Below, piece after piece: positions 42,830-54,999 of a DNA stretch of 64,000 nucleotides; position 1 is the stretch's first letter, and every line of letters starts with the position of its first letter. This stretch comes from Nymphaea colorata (taxonomy: Eukaryota > Streptophyta > Magnoliopsida > Nymphaeales > Nymphaeaceae): assembly GCF_008831285.2 (NCBI RefSeq), contig NC_045145.1, positions 22,462,040 to 22,526,039 on the forward strand. The letters are read 5' to 3'. Position numbers and translations under genes: made by a program. The notes below the pieces were generated by a model that was not told the DNA's origin, ran no database searches, and was given only the letters and a program-made list of their open reading frames with translations.

Positions 42830-44805
42830 CTTCGTTAAATCGTTGAATTTTTGGATGATTTTGTGCGTCTTCCCGTTGGGTTCTTCCCTGTTCTTCAGCT
42901 GCAAGTATTGTTTTCAAAAAAAAAAAATTGTGTTGAGGGCGTGCGACGGAAGCCGTCGGGCTTCCGTTGCAGCCATGAGGAGGATCGTAGAAGGGGACGA
43001 CAGGATCGGGGGCGTCTATCGCCGTTGGGCGATGGCGGGCCTCCGGCCGTTGGGGCGCGTCGCTGCCTGTGGCCACCCACGCCGTGGGTGGCCTGTCGGT
43101 GCCCTCGGCGTCTCCTTCGCAGCCATGAAAGAAGAAAACAAGAGGAAGGGAAAAGGCGAAGGCAGGGAGAGGTGATGGCCGGCAGAGGGCGACCGCCGGT
43201 GACTCAGCTGTCGCCGGACGGGCCCGTGCGACCCGCTGCCATCCACCCACAGTCACCGGCGACCCACCGGTGGCCTCCTCGCCGCTTCAGCAACCGCCCA
43301 AATCCAGGAAAAGGGGCGGAAATCAGAAGGTGAAAACCGGTCGGAAACGGCCGGTTTTCGGTAGGAGACGGCCGGTTTTCGGTAGGAGACGGCCGGCCGT
43401 CCAGGCGGCGCCTGCCGGCGGCCACCCACGAAGTTGGGTGGCCTGCCGGTGGATGACCATCGCCCTTCTGCCGTTCGGCAGGCGAGCGGTGGAGGCAACG
43501 CCCGCGAGCGATCGCGCGGTCGGGCGGGTGGGCAGACCGGGCCGGTTCTCGACAGACCCGATCCGGATCCATCGTGATTTAAAAAAAAAAAAAAAATTTG
43601 CCGCCGCCCGCTCGAGCGCGTTTTTGTTAATTTTTCGGACCGGGTCGGGTCTCGTCGGACCCGACCCGTATCCATTTGGTTTAAGTTATGTAAATCGGTT
43701 CATTTTTTAAAACTGGTTTTGGAAAAGACTCGAACCGGTTCATTCGGTTTCAGACCGGTTCAATACGATTCAGAACCGATTCGGTCCGATTCAGACCGGT
43801 TCGGACCTTTTAAACCCGATTCGGACCATTTTTGGGACCGGTTCATTCAGTTTTGGAACCGATTCTAGCATTTCAGAACCGATTAAGTTGATTTTCGAAC
43901 CGATTCGGGCATTTTCAGACCGGTTCACTTGATATTTATATCGATTCAGGGCTTTTCAGACCGGTTCATTGAGTTCTGGAACCGTTTTTGGGCCAATTTT
44001 AACCGGTTCAGTGGGTTTTAGAACTGATACAGTCTATTTTTGACCGGTACGTCTAATTTTTAGACTGGTTAAGCCCTATGTAGGGGTATGTGGGTGTTCT
44101 AATTGTGGTTTAAGAACGATACGGGCGATTTTAAGGCCGATTCAGTAGTTCTTGACCCTCTTAAGCACGATTATGATACCAGTTTATAAATTTTGGACTC
44201 TTTTGGGCCCATTTCATTGAATTATTTTGGTTTTGGATTTAATGTAGGGCATACGTGTATGGTAATTTGGTTTATGCATCAGGTTTTGGACTCAATGAAT
44301 GACAAATTTTGTATGTAAATTTTAATTCATCTATCATGTTTTGCATGTTTTAAATTTATGGGTATACTTTAGATGAATGTTTAGAATGTGAATTTGAACT
44401 TTGGCCATGTCTGTTGTTTTAAATGAGTAAGTTTGTATTTTATGTCGCCAAAGTGACCTATGTTGTACGAATTTGCTTGTTTTAAACATTAGATGATAGT
44501 ATACTTGATCAATGCGGACAATGATCAGCCCAAAGGAGGATTGTTGTTTGGTCAGGTTTAAGTATACAGGGCAATGAATATATGATAATTTTTCAGGTTT
44601 CCATGTGAATAGCGAGTCAATCCAAAGATAGGCTCGTTGTTTGACAAGGTTAATTATTTATATTCATTGTTGACCAAGAATACCACTTGCAATTAGTATT
44701 TCAATCCAAAGATTGGATATTAACGTTGCACCGGTACCTTGTGATGAGATTTAGGCCATTGTATTTAAATTCATTTATATTTGTTGTTTCATCTTTGTAC
44801 ATATA
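42830..44805 (+). other. Long copia leader with GC-rich block and ACCGGTTC repeats
   Basis: 42930-43680 is strongly GC-rich and contains two similar hairpins: stem GGCCACCCAC at 43071-43093 with a 3-base loop, and GGCCACCCA at 43420-43443 with a 6-base loop. A 21-bp tandem repeat (CGGCCGGTTTTCGGTAGGAG plus A) starts at 43348. 43700-44060 is an imperfect array of roughly 20-bp units around ACCGGTTC/ACCGATTC. Long frames here (up to 160 codons) exist on both strands but show no domain, as expected of GC-rich DNA lacking AT-type stops. Confidence 0.7.
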
Positions 44806-44862
44806 TTGATTGTGAGCATGTTTGGTATTTTTGTTGTTCTTTGTACAGTGAGTTCTGCTTCT

Positions 44863-45990
44863 ATGATATCTGCAAATTTGAGTACTGTTCCTGAGTTAAA
44901 TAGTTCGAATTTTAAGGACTGGAAAGAAACTGTCATGATTATTCTCGGTTGTATGGATCTTGACCTTGCATTTAGGGAGTCGTGCCCACCTCATCCAACA
45001 GATCAAAGTTCCCATGAGGACAAGCGGTACTTTGAACGATGGGAACGCTCAAACCACATGTGTCTAATGATCATGAAGAGATCAATTCCAGAAAATTTTA
45101 GGGGCTCTATTACTGAAAAGGCTAGTGCCAAGGCGTTCCTTGAAGAGATTGAAAAACGTTTTGCTAAAAATGAAAAGGCTGAAACAAGCACTCTTTTGAG
45201 TAAACTTGTGACGCTGAAGTATAAAAGTAAGGGGAACATACGGGAGCACATTATGGAAATGTCTCATCTTGCTTCAAAATTACAGGCGCTAGGTCTGAGG
45301 TTACCTGAAGACTTTATAGTGCATATGGTTCTTCTTTCTCTTCCACTACAGTTTGGACAGTTTAAAGTTAGTTATAATTATCAGAATGAGAAATGGACTC
45401 TTAATGAGCTCATTTCGCACTGTGTGGAAGAAGAGGAGAGATTGAAGCATGACAGGATAGAAAGTACTCACTTGGCTACTACGCCTAAAAGTAAGAAAAG
45501 AAAGACTATTAAGGAAGTTGCAGTTGATCACGCATCCATCAAGAAACAAAAGAAACATAAGGAAGGCAAATCAAGCTGCTTCTTTTGCAAGGATGAATGT
45601 CATATGAAGAAGGATTGTACTAAGTATCACGCATGGCGTGAAAAGAAAGGTACGATTCTTACTTTGGTTTGTTCTGAGGTTAATTTAATTTCAGTACCAA
45701 GGCACTTGTGGGTAGATTCGGTTGCTACTACTCACATAAGTGTTTCTGTGCAGGGCTGCATAAATTGTCGGACGCCAATTGATGCTGAAAGATTCATCTA
45801 TGAGGGCGATGACATGAAGGCGAAGATTGAAGCCATAGCAGATTTTTTTGAGTTATTGTTAAAGACTGGTTGTTATTTGAATTTAAAAGAAACTTATGTA
45901 ATACCGCCTTTTAGACGGAATTTGGTTGTTATTTCCTTACTGAACAAATTTGGTTATTATTGTTCATTTGGAGGAAATAAATTTAAGTAG
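44863..45990 (+). CDS. Copia gag plus protease start (open frame)
   Basis: An open frame runs to TAG 45988-45990. The likely start is ATG 44863, after an acceptor-like TTTGTACAG; an upstream in-frame ATG exists at 44818. The gag core LNSSNFKDWKETVMIIL, DLAFRESCPP and LLSKLVTLKYKSKGNIREH matches the UBN2/retrotran_gag type of copia elements. A zinc knuckle CFFCKDECHMKKDC (CX2CX4HX4C) lies near 45576-45620. The protease begins LWVDSVATTHIS (about 45707), in which the catalytic D-S-G is D-S-V, so activity would be lost. In living elements these proteins build the particle and process the polyprotein. Confidence 0.9.
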   Translation: MISANLSTVPELNSSNFKDWKETVMIILGCMDLDLAFRESCPPHPTDQSSHEDKRYFERWERSNHMCLMIMKRSIPENFRGSITEKASAKAFLEEIEKRFAKNEKAETSTLLSKLVTLKYKSKGNIREHIMEMSHLASKLQALGLRLPEDFIVHMVLLSLPLQFGQFKVSYNYQNEKWTLNELISHCVEEEERLKHDRIESTHLATTPKSKKRKTIKEVAVDHASIKKQKKHKEGKSSCFFCKDECHMKKDCTKYHAWREKKGTILTLVCSEVNLISVPRHLWVDSVATTHISVSVQGCINCRTPIDAERFIYEGDDMKAKIEAIADFFELLLKTGCYLNLKETYVIPPFRRNLVVISLLNKFGYYCSFGGNKFK

Positions 45991-45999
45991 TTTCTGCAT

Positions 46000-47520
46000 T
46001 CAAATTTGAATTCCACTAGTTCTTTGTCTAGTAGCGATAACCTTTATTTGCTTGATACGGTTGCTTCATATAATGAAACCTTGCATGTTACGTTTAGTGG
46101 TACTAAAAGAAAATTAGCCAAAGAGGATTCTGCTATGTTATGACATTGGCGTTTAGGACATATCTCTGAAAAGAGAATATAAAGGCTTATGTCAAAAGGA
46201 ATTCTTGAGTCCCTTGATTTTGCAAACTTTAATGTCTGCACTGAATGTATAAAGAAAAATGAACAAACATTAAGGGGTTATAAGTTTTATTTAATCCATT
46301 CAGTAAGTCTTTCTTTGAAAGAGAAACGCTCATTTCTTTGAGGATATTGAGTTTGGAAGGTGATCAGGTTATGAACATTGCTTTTGAAGAGGGACCTGAG
46401 TCCACTCTATTCAGAAGAAGGCAATGATGTCGATCTCCATACTGAAGAACAAACTCAACAACCTCAAGAAAAATTAAGTAGAGGTGTCACTAAGGAAATC
46501 CATATATGGACTAAAGCAAGTTTTTCAGTCAATGGTATTACAAACTTCATCAAGTTATAGTTTCATTTGGTTTCGAAATTAATATGGTTGATGAATGTGT
46601 ATACCAAAAGTTCAGTGGGGGCAAATTTATCTTTCTGGTTTTATATGTCGATGATATATTGTTGGCAAGTAATGATGTTGGCATATTGCATGAAACTAAG
46701 ATTTTTAGTCAACAAAGTTTGACATGAAGGATCTTGATTGTGCATCTTTTGTATTGGGGATCCAAATATTTCGAGATCGTTCTCGGGGTATTCTTGGATC
46801 ATCACAAAAGGCCTACATTGATAAGGTGCTTTAGCGATATGGCATGAAGGATTGTAAACCAAGAGATACTCCAGTTGCTAAAGGAGACAAGTTTTGTCTC
46901 AAACCAACAGTGCCCTAAAAGTGAAATCGAATCTAAGGAAATTGAAAGGATTCCCTATTCGTTTGTTGTGGGAAGCCTTATGTATGCTCAGGTTTGTACT
47001 CGTCCGGATATTGTTTTTATCATTAGAATGTTAGGCAGATACTTAAGTGATCCTGGTATGGGTCATTGGAAAGCAGCCAAAAGAGTTTTGAGGTACTTAA
47101 AAAGAACATAAGATTTTATGCTTACATACAAGAAGTCAGACCAGTGGGAGATCATTGGGTATTCAGATTCTGACTTTGCTGGGTGCCAAGATAATGACAT
47201 CCAATCAGGTTTTGTGATTGCAGAATTTTGTCACGAGGTTGCGTATTATGTATGGTATAGAAAGACCACTAAGGTTGTTGTGTGACAATAATTCAGCAGT
47301 CATGTACTCTTATAACAGCCACAATTTGTCAAAGTCGAAGCACATCGATATTAAGTTTTTGGGCTGTTAAAGAGGGGATACAGAATGGTCAGGTGTCTTT
47401 AGAGCATATTGGGACAAACTCTATGATTTGCGGATCCGCTTACCAAGGGTTTAACACATAAGGTCTTTCACGAACATGTTGTTCGTATCGGGGTGTTATC
47501 CTTGGATGATGTGCTGGTTT
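46000..47520 (+). pseudogene. Copia pol remains: pre-integrase, partial RT, RNase H
   Basis: A pre-integrase zinc region with HWRLGHISEKRI and CTECIKKN lies at about 46143-46260; the upstream Trp codon is a stop. The integrase core is absent: the text jumps to the integrase-RT linker near 46370-46480. It then reaches the RT block corresponding to SIYGLKQAS (in a shifted frame, about 46498-46525), so the RT fingers are also deleted. The RT active site LYVDDILLAS is intact at about 46642-46675. Next come KAYIDKV (46812) and RNase H-type blocks SLMYAQVCTRPDIVF, GRYLSDPGMGHWKAAKRVLR and SDSDFAGCQDN (to about 47200), then SKSKHIDIKF (47330). Many stops and frameshifts. Confidence 0.9.
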
Positions 47521-47916
47521 AGTGGGAGTTTGTATTTTGTTTGCTCTTATGTATGGACACATATTCAGTTTTCTACAGAATAAAGTTTAAAGTTCTTTGG
47601 TTTCATTCTGTGTTTATGTTTTGATCTCCATAAGGTTTTAAAGTTGGACCAGTTGAGAATAGACATGTTGTAATCACATTACATGTAATTTTCATGCTAT
47701 ACATCCATATCAGATCTATGTCATTGATTATGTTAACATTTGTGATCATTGAAGGTTTAGCTAATTTTTATTATAGCGAAAGCCGCTTTGGTTCTGTGTT
47801 GATATGATCATGGACGAGATTGGTGAAAATGACGTTTATAAGATAGCAATTATGAGCTCCTAAGGTTTTATTTAATGTCTGAATGTATAAAGTCATATTT
47901 GGCCCAAGTGGGAGAT

Positions 47917-48385
47917 TGTAAGATCATTTGGTGGGCCGACATATATCCATAAGAAATTTAAGACATTATGGCTGTCTTAACGTAAATATCCGCTTAAGTG
48001 ATTGCATTTTGGGATATTACGTCATTTTAGATGGTATGGAGTAATTTTGAAATGTATAGATACCAGTACGGAATTACGGACTCTTTGATGAGTGGAATCC
48101 GTAATTGTCCTTATTATAAAATAGTAGTGGTCCCTGGGGTCGTGCAAGGGTTGCCTGAAACATTGGTTTCTAGGGTTTTCTTCTTCCTCATCTGAAAGAG
48201 ATCTCAAGCGCGCCGCACGTACCTTGGAAGACCCTGCTGCGATATTCCCGTGCACCAGATCAGATGGATTACGCTTCCGCTTCAGTTTAAGGTTTCGTTT
48301 ATTTCAATGATTTAGCATGAGCATGATCCTGTTTAGGGTATATACGTTTGGTTTTGTATATGCGTTATGGGGAGAAACCCCAACA
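47917..48385 (+). repeat. 3' LTR of copia element
   Basis: 469 bp, same termini as the 5' LTR; preceded by the polypurine tract AAGTGGGAGA (47907-47916). Confidence 0.93.
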
Positions 48386-49964
48386 CATAATTCTTATGCT
48401 CCCAAGTTCATATTTAAGCACTTGAACTGGATAATCCACAGTTATTGGTGATTTAGTTTGCAGTGTGTCCATCTTTCAGAACTCACTAGCAGATCAACTA
48501 ATTCTCTCAATGTTTTCAAAACTTTTTATGTTTGGTTTCTTGTGCTCTTTTATAGTCCTGTATTAGTATCATCCATACATCATAACTCAACCCCACTTCT
48601 GAACTCATAGAATATTAGAACATGCTTATGGATTTGGTGGAACTCATTAGAAATCTAGGCCAGTTTTCTAAAAGCTTAAACATTCGAACCAGCTAGAGTC
48701 CTGTTTGATGGTCTGCAATGATGCCTCAGCACCTTCTGAAGTATGAGAAGGGCGTGCATGAGGTTGCTTCTCATATGGGCTTCTTGCATCAGCTGCAATC
48801 ATAGTTTGCTAACTCAAGCTCTCAGAAGTACAAACATTTGAGTTGTCCTATTATTTATTCAAATTACTGCAGTTGATCGAGGCTCTTCCTTTTGTGCTTA
48901 TTTCTGCATCTAGGAAGATGGTTTTGATTGTTCAGACAACCTTACTTCACAGTAAAACACAGGACGATTTAACCTTGAAACTGAGGGAAGAAAGTCAGGG
49001 GGGAGAAGTGTGACTTTTTTAACTGATTTAAAGATGAATTTATACCCTGGCTAGGATACACGCAGGAAGCATAACCTGGCAACTTAAAGGCATTCTGACA
49101 GAGAGAGAGAGAGAGGGAGACTCTGTGTGTGTGTGTGCTCCCTGCCCTTCCTTCCAGCTGAAAAAGCTGACTGCAAGTTTTTCAATGCTTCTCTTGCTCT
49201 TCCTGCAACCAACTCAATTCTCACAGATATAATACTGATCCCAGGATGCGATGTTCTTATTTTATTAGTCACATCTTCTTCCCTCATACTTTCTGTTTGA
49301 TTCAAGGCCAGACTGAAGTGACACAGTACTTGGACATTCAAACATGTCTTTCATGATCACTGTATGAGCACACCGTCATATCATGGGCATTAATAGAAGT
49401 TTCCTATTGATCAAAATCTTAAACCTTATAAGCTAGAACATGAGCTAGCTTTGGCTTTCTTTCATCCACATCATAAGAAAAGAAACTTGTGTCCATATTG
49501 TTCAAAATTTTTAGGTTTGACCTGGTAAAAGATTTTCTTTCTTTTTTACTTGCTTGTTTTACCAAACATTGTGTTAAAAGGGAAGAATTAACCCTCAATT
49601 TAGAAATAGTAGAAAGCTGAAGTGGATAAGTTAAGCACCTAAAGGCACATACCAATTTCTATATCTACGTGTATGTGAAGCGTTTTACATTTGCACGTAA
49701 AAAAATGAGAAGGACCATTTTCAATATGGCTACGACACCTATATCACTACTAAGTGAATATCTATTTTTTATATTAATATGCATCCAACCATACTTTCCT
49801 TTGTTAGCTTTCCTATCTAAGTACTTATTTTGAACCAATAGAGCAGTAAAAACATGAAATTTTGGTAACCTATACTAGCTTTTGTTACTTTTGGGTTTGA
49901 AATAGCCGTTATTCAATCTTCCATATTGAGCTCGAGTAGGTGCTCTTAGATTTTAAAATATGAA
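48386..49964. other. Intergenic, no gene recognised
   Basis: AT-rich, continuous with 42353 before the copia insertion. An AG/TG microsatellite lies at 49097-49138. Short frames only. Confidence 0.45.
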
Positions 49965-52540
49965 TGCCAAAATATATAAAAGTTAAAAGTATCATGATCT
50001 ATGAATGCTGATTTGTATGAAGTCTCTTAACTTGCACAATTAATTTCGAACAAAAACAAATGTTTCACTATCAATGTTGTCTATGAGCCAGAGATGCAAT
50101 TTTTAATTAATGTGTATTGGATCTAGTTTTCAAACAAAATCATTAAAGAATATGGATCCAATCTGCAGAGTTCAAAACCTAATCGACTTTGTTTCCACCT
50201 GATTGTAGATTTTATGCAAGGAGTTAAAACATATGATAATTTGATAAATACCAATGCAGCAAGATCTGATTAGGCTGATAAAGGTTCGGCCCATATTTGG
50301 ACTCGTATGATAATTAATTTCTAATCAAGTAAAAAAGGTATTCTGAGAAAGACCAATGCCGCAAGATTTGCATCTTTCTCGATACAATTCACCCGTATTT
50401 TCAACTTTCACTATTACAATGTCGAAAAAAAAAATCATAACAACGTGAAATTCTCGTTAGCGTGTCCGGTTAGAACAACTAAAAGGTCAAAAAAGGCACA
50501 GTATCTTGAGAAATTTGTTTTGTTAGCTTCGCTATCTTGAAAAATGGTGCAGATATTTTGACTACTTAACTGAGCCGATAAAATGAAAATATCGCGACGT
50601 TCGCCAGGCGAGTCGACGAAGATTTCACGGTCATTTCCGATTGAGGGGCAAGGTTGTCATTTCTGGGAAGGTGAAGATTGGATGCGGTGAAACAGTAAAG
50701 TCAAGATATTTACTTTTGTGGGCCACATCTCTACGCCGTGAACCCACTTCCGACGACGACACGTGTCCTCCGTAAGGGCATCTCAGCCGGAATTCTTTTC
50801 CGGTCAAACCACGTCTTGAAAGTTTCACCGATTTTTTACCAATTTTATGGGACGGGGATATAAGTAAAAAAAAAAAAAAGAAATTCCATTTAGAGGCCCT
50901 CACTTTTGTGCATAATCGTAACGTTTTTTATTTTTGCCATAACAGTCAGCGGGGACTTTACATTGCCAAGCTTCCCACAATGTCTAAGAAAATAACAAAT
51001 AAGGCCTCTTCTTTTATGTAAATTAAAATATTACTACTATATTACAATTTACATGTGTATTCCTTGCGGCAGGTATTCATTTCCCTCACGATTATATTGA
51101 AGACCGTTTTTATAAAACTAAATAATAGTGTGCATGCAATATGTATTCTACAAACAAGTATTCTAATATCGCAGTGTTTTATTGTCTTTCCTTTTGTCAC
51201 TCTAATTGCGTGGGCAGTTCGAATGGATGGATAAAATGTGCCTCAAAAGTACAACTTGAGACATTCTGTGTGAAATTTTCACCTCTTGAGTCCAATATCA
51301 TGGATTTTTCTTTTCAAAGCCTACTTTGTCCGTTTCAATCTACTTGAAGAAATGTGCTCGAGCCTTATTCCAGGCAAGTGAGAGATGTCACCTAGAAAAA
51401 CTTGTCATCAACAACATTTCTTATGCATGAAAACATGTGTCACACATTAATATATTACTGCAAATCAACAAAACACTTTAAAATGTGATCATCTCCCTTT
51501 TTTTACGTGAAAATGAGACCATTTAAATCACATTTTCAGCAAGACAATGTCACATGAAAACTAAATGAAGTCTCTAGAAACTTATTTAGAGTCTGCAACT
51601 CTCACGAGGGTCTAAGAAAGAGTTTTCTCGATGCCTCAAAGAAAACTTGAACTTATATGCCTTTGAGGAAGTATACTTAGACAAATGAACACAAACATTG
51701 TGCTGATTTTTTTGAATGATTAGCTATGTAATTGATTCTTTGCAGAATGAAAGATATCTTATTGGGCATAAGGCTTTCAAATTACCCACCATCTCCTTGT
51801 TGATCAATATTTTTATTCTAAGCACATTTTAGAAGTGTTTGATAAGAAGAACAATGTGTTTTTGTAACATATGTGCATAGAGTATATACATAAAATATAG
51901 TACTATTTGCTTTGAAGATGCATAGTGTGGTTCTGTCTAGCATTTGATTGTTATATCTAAGGAAAAACATCCACAATAATACCTTATTTTACTAAAATAA
52001 AAACATATTGTTCTCTTGAAAGCCTATTTCATGTATTTCAATCTACTTCCAAAACATGCTACAACTTTTTTGAATGCCAGTTGTGTGAGATATATCTGTG
52101 AATTAAATAAGCTTGTCTTGAACAACTTGTGGTATGCATGCAAACACGCTCGAAAGTTCTTTGGGGGTATGTATTCATACCTTGCCACAAACAAAATCCT
52201 TTAATGCCACCTCCCTCTTTTTTAGCGAGATTAAGGATCGTTTATTCGCATTTTCTGGATGACAAAGTACCTAAAACCTAAAACTGGCTTTTCGACAACT
52301 TAGAGAGCTTTTAACCTCAATAAATGTTTAACAAAGCTCTTCCCTATAACCTAAAAAATGTTGAATTTATATGCTTTGTAGACACAATTTAAGAATCCAT
52401 TGATGAAAGATCACGATAGCATGCCGATCTTTCCACATAACTTGTGTATATACCATATCTGACTACTTAGATGTTGGCTAATTTGATTGAGTCTAAGATT
52501 CAGATTTGAATAGACAAAGCCATATCAGAGTTTCTGCAAA
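49965..52540 (+). repeat. Right arm of the large inverted repeat
   Basis: Inverted counterpart of 36540-40375 (see that entry). Starts near the word AATGCCAAAATATATAAAAG, which is the reverse complement of the end of the left arm at about 40355-40375. Its distal part (from 51195) is also the start of the direct duplication shared with 420-1640. It is non-coding; the 90-codon minus frame 50631-50903 is not mirrored in the left arm. Confidence 0.8.
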
Positions 52541-54241
52541 TAGCGAGAATTAGAAACATATTCACAATGCCTAACGGGTTAAGCAAGAAAAGCTATGCCT
52601 AATGCATGCACAGACAAGTCTCTTCAGAGACATCCGAAAAAAATGCATCCTGCACTGACTACTCACGCGACGTGAAATTTCTTTTTGAATTCAACCAAAT
52701 GAAATCATATATCATTGAATAAAGTAATCGATAATAGAACCCACGAAACTTTTAATCGTTTATCACAGATACTGCTTGGCATGGCCCGGCTGCATCGCCT
52801 CCTATCCTGGCCGCTGCTCGGCAGTTGTTGGCCAAGGCATTTGATGCCCAGCTTGTCCATGCAGCGGGAAATCCTGGCCCGGCCACTGTTCGGCCAGGTC
52901 TCAACCATTGGGCCGCTGCACGGCCAGGCACCGGTGCTCGGCATCCATGGCCGGCTACTGACTGTATGATGCTGCAGAAAGCTGAGGCATGGCCCCATAA
53001 CCTCCCTATTTCCTCCTCGGCCACAGTCAGCCGTCGACCCTCGGCTAACCTCCCTATTTCCTCCTCGGCCACAGTCAGCCGTCGACCCTCGGCTAACTCA
53101 GCCTGCTCTAGGGAGATTCCTGTCAGGTGACCTCTCTCCATTATTCCAACTTCCTTGTCAAGCTTCCATAAGCAAATCAAGCCGTCACGTTTCCTTGTCA
53201 AGAAAAAAGTTCATGATCACAACCCTGATTTGTTTGGGATTGACCGGAGATCTTATCTTCTTTTCTGGAGATCTAACCATGCATTTTGATTCGATTGGGT
53301 TGGTAAGGTTTAACATTTCAACGATGAAACTAAGATTTTGTGTAAACCAAAATATTGCGATGTTTAAGATTGTATGCAATCTAGTTGTGATATAATGATA
53401 TTAGTGTTCCAAAAATTGTATGCAAAGAATATAAATTTGTGCGTTCGTACCTTTCAATCACATTGGCATTAATCAGATTCAGATAGAAACAGTCAAGTGA
53501 AGTTGAACTCGAGATCAGGATATATAATACTCCCATGTCCAATGAACGTCGATGGGTCCTTTGGCCTGTGATAGGATTCAGATTCATAGTTAATTAAATA
53601 GTGCCCCATCTTTCTGTTCTCGTTAGGATGGCATGTAAATTTAGTTTTGCAAATATGTGAACTGAATAAATACGTGCTTACATGAACTGTTTTATGAACT
53701 ATTGGATGAGTTGAAGTAATATATTCTTCACGTAGGACCCCATCATACTTTGTTAAAAAACTAACTTTGTATGTGATACCATGTCTTAATTAAGTGGATC
53801 AAACATTTTAAGAACACTGCACATAGCTTTCATATTCAGTCAGTTTATAAATGTGATTCATAGAATATATTGATTGAACAAATATGAAAAACTGTATGAA
53901 TTCTTCTTAAAATATATTGGTTAGTCACTATATGTGGGCTGTAGCGTGAGATGTACATCAAATTAGTAGAATGGTATCACCATGGAAGGAAGGAGGTTGC
54001 TTCCTCCATAAGACTTGTCAAGATGTGAGGAGGGATTTTCACACGATAAAGGCACTCCCAAAGAAAAAAGAAACAAAAAACGTGGTCCGCATCCAGATCT
54101 AACTTTGATCGCATCACTATCAGGTTTGAAATTTTAATTGCTATCAGTGGTGGAGTCATCATGTGGCTCATCCAGCTTCACAAGTTTGTTTAATTTTATG
54201 TTAAATGTTTGATATATCTATTGTTTATATGTATAAGTATC
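51195..54241 (+). repeat. Segmental duplication copy B (pairs with 420-3122)
   Basis: Direct copy of 420-3122. Differences include an insertion of about 400 bases near 51370-51720 and other indels in the first part, a 48-bp tandem duplication at 53001-53096 absent from copy A, and loss of the 40-bp tandem unit of copy A. Homology ends at TATAAGTATC (54241), beyond which the sequence is unrelated, so no malectin-like exon follows. Confidence 0.82.
53001..53096 (+). repeat. 48-bp perfect tandem duplication
   Basis: The unit CCTCCCTATTTCCTCCTCGG through CGGCTAA occupies 53001-53048 and again 53049-53096 with no difference. It is present once in copy A (about 1899-1946). Confidence 0.95.
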
Positions 54242-54344
54242 CCGAAAAGAATCATAGATATTAAATTAGTGTATTTTCCATTCAAAATTTTTGACTCCGC
54301 AACAAATGAGGTTCATATACTCTTGACCTGGTTCCTGAATGTTT

Positions 54345-54545
54345 CTCATGTGTGGAGCCAAGGGGGCCTGCATCGATCCTGACCCCACTTAAAAAAAAAG
54401 TTTTAAAAAAATATAAATTTTAAAAAAATTTACTTGTTTTATATAAAAAATTTGAAAATTGATATTTTGACTCGTGTCAAAATTTAAAAAATTTAATTAG
54501 ACAATCTTCATAAAAAATAAAAAATTTATGGCTCCACTCCTCCAA
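54345..54545. repeat. AT-rich MITE-like repeat
   Basis: GGAGCCAAGGGGGCC at the left and GGCTCCACTCC at the right bracket an AT-rich core with AAAATTGATATTTTGACTCG; related to 14345-14515. Termini are too worn for family assignment. Confidence 0.45.
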
Positions 54546-54912
54546 TTCCCGCTTGTTAGCTGGGAAATATCCACTCACAAACTCATATCACATTCAGAGG
54601 AGTGTTGGAAAAAGTATGCATTTGTCTCCTTCTCAGCTTCTTCTCTCGTCCCATTCTTGGTTGCCGATGAAGTGCCACAACAGCCCAGAAAGCTGAAAAA
54701 ATAAATTTTAAGAGAAAAAAGACTGAAATGTCCTGTTTTTGGCACAAAACACACGAAAAGGCGTTCAGCTTTTCTTTTTTTATATGTTTTATCAATTTAT
54801 GTAATTGTCAGATTCTCCGACATAGACGTCAATACTAGTCGGTTAGTTTTAAAACACTTGTGTATAATTTTACATGCTACATTTCCCATGCGATCCCTAC
54901 ATGTGTATTTAT
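54546..54912. other. No gene recognised
   Basis: Ordinary intergenic sequence adjoining the LINE 3' end; a 70-codon minus-strand frame without motif. Confidence 0.4.
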
Positions 54913-54960
54913 GTTCAAACTTATCTGTCCGAAAAACGGCAGAGGGATAGGCCCTCAACC

Positions 54961-54966
54961 TTTATT
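54961..54966 (-). terminator. LINE polyadenylation signal
   Basis: AATAAA on the minus strand, about 30-40 bases from the inferred 3' end. Confidence 0.6.
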
Positions 54967-54999
54967 GATAAGAAATGAAATATTTACATCAAAAAATTA

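Larger units (their letters stand above)
42354..48385 (+). mobile_element. Ty1/copia LTR retrotransposon, complete ends, defective interior
   Basis: A 6,032-bp element with LTRs 42354-42809 and 47917-48385 (TG...CA). Flanking pentamers are CGTAA (42349-42353) and CATAA (48386-48390), a 5-bp target duplication differing by one base, as expected from deamination of a CpG. Domain order is gag, protease, pre-integrase, RT, RNase H, typical of Ty1/copia. Internal deletions remove the integrase core and the first part of RT, so it is non-autonomous. A nearly 2-kb leader separates primer site and gag. Confidence 0.93.

Noticed and set aside
42741-43710. Several 120-160 codon frames on both strands
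   Set aside because: They lie in the copia LTR and leader; GC-rich DNA has few stops, frames overlap on both strands and show no motif.
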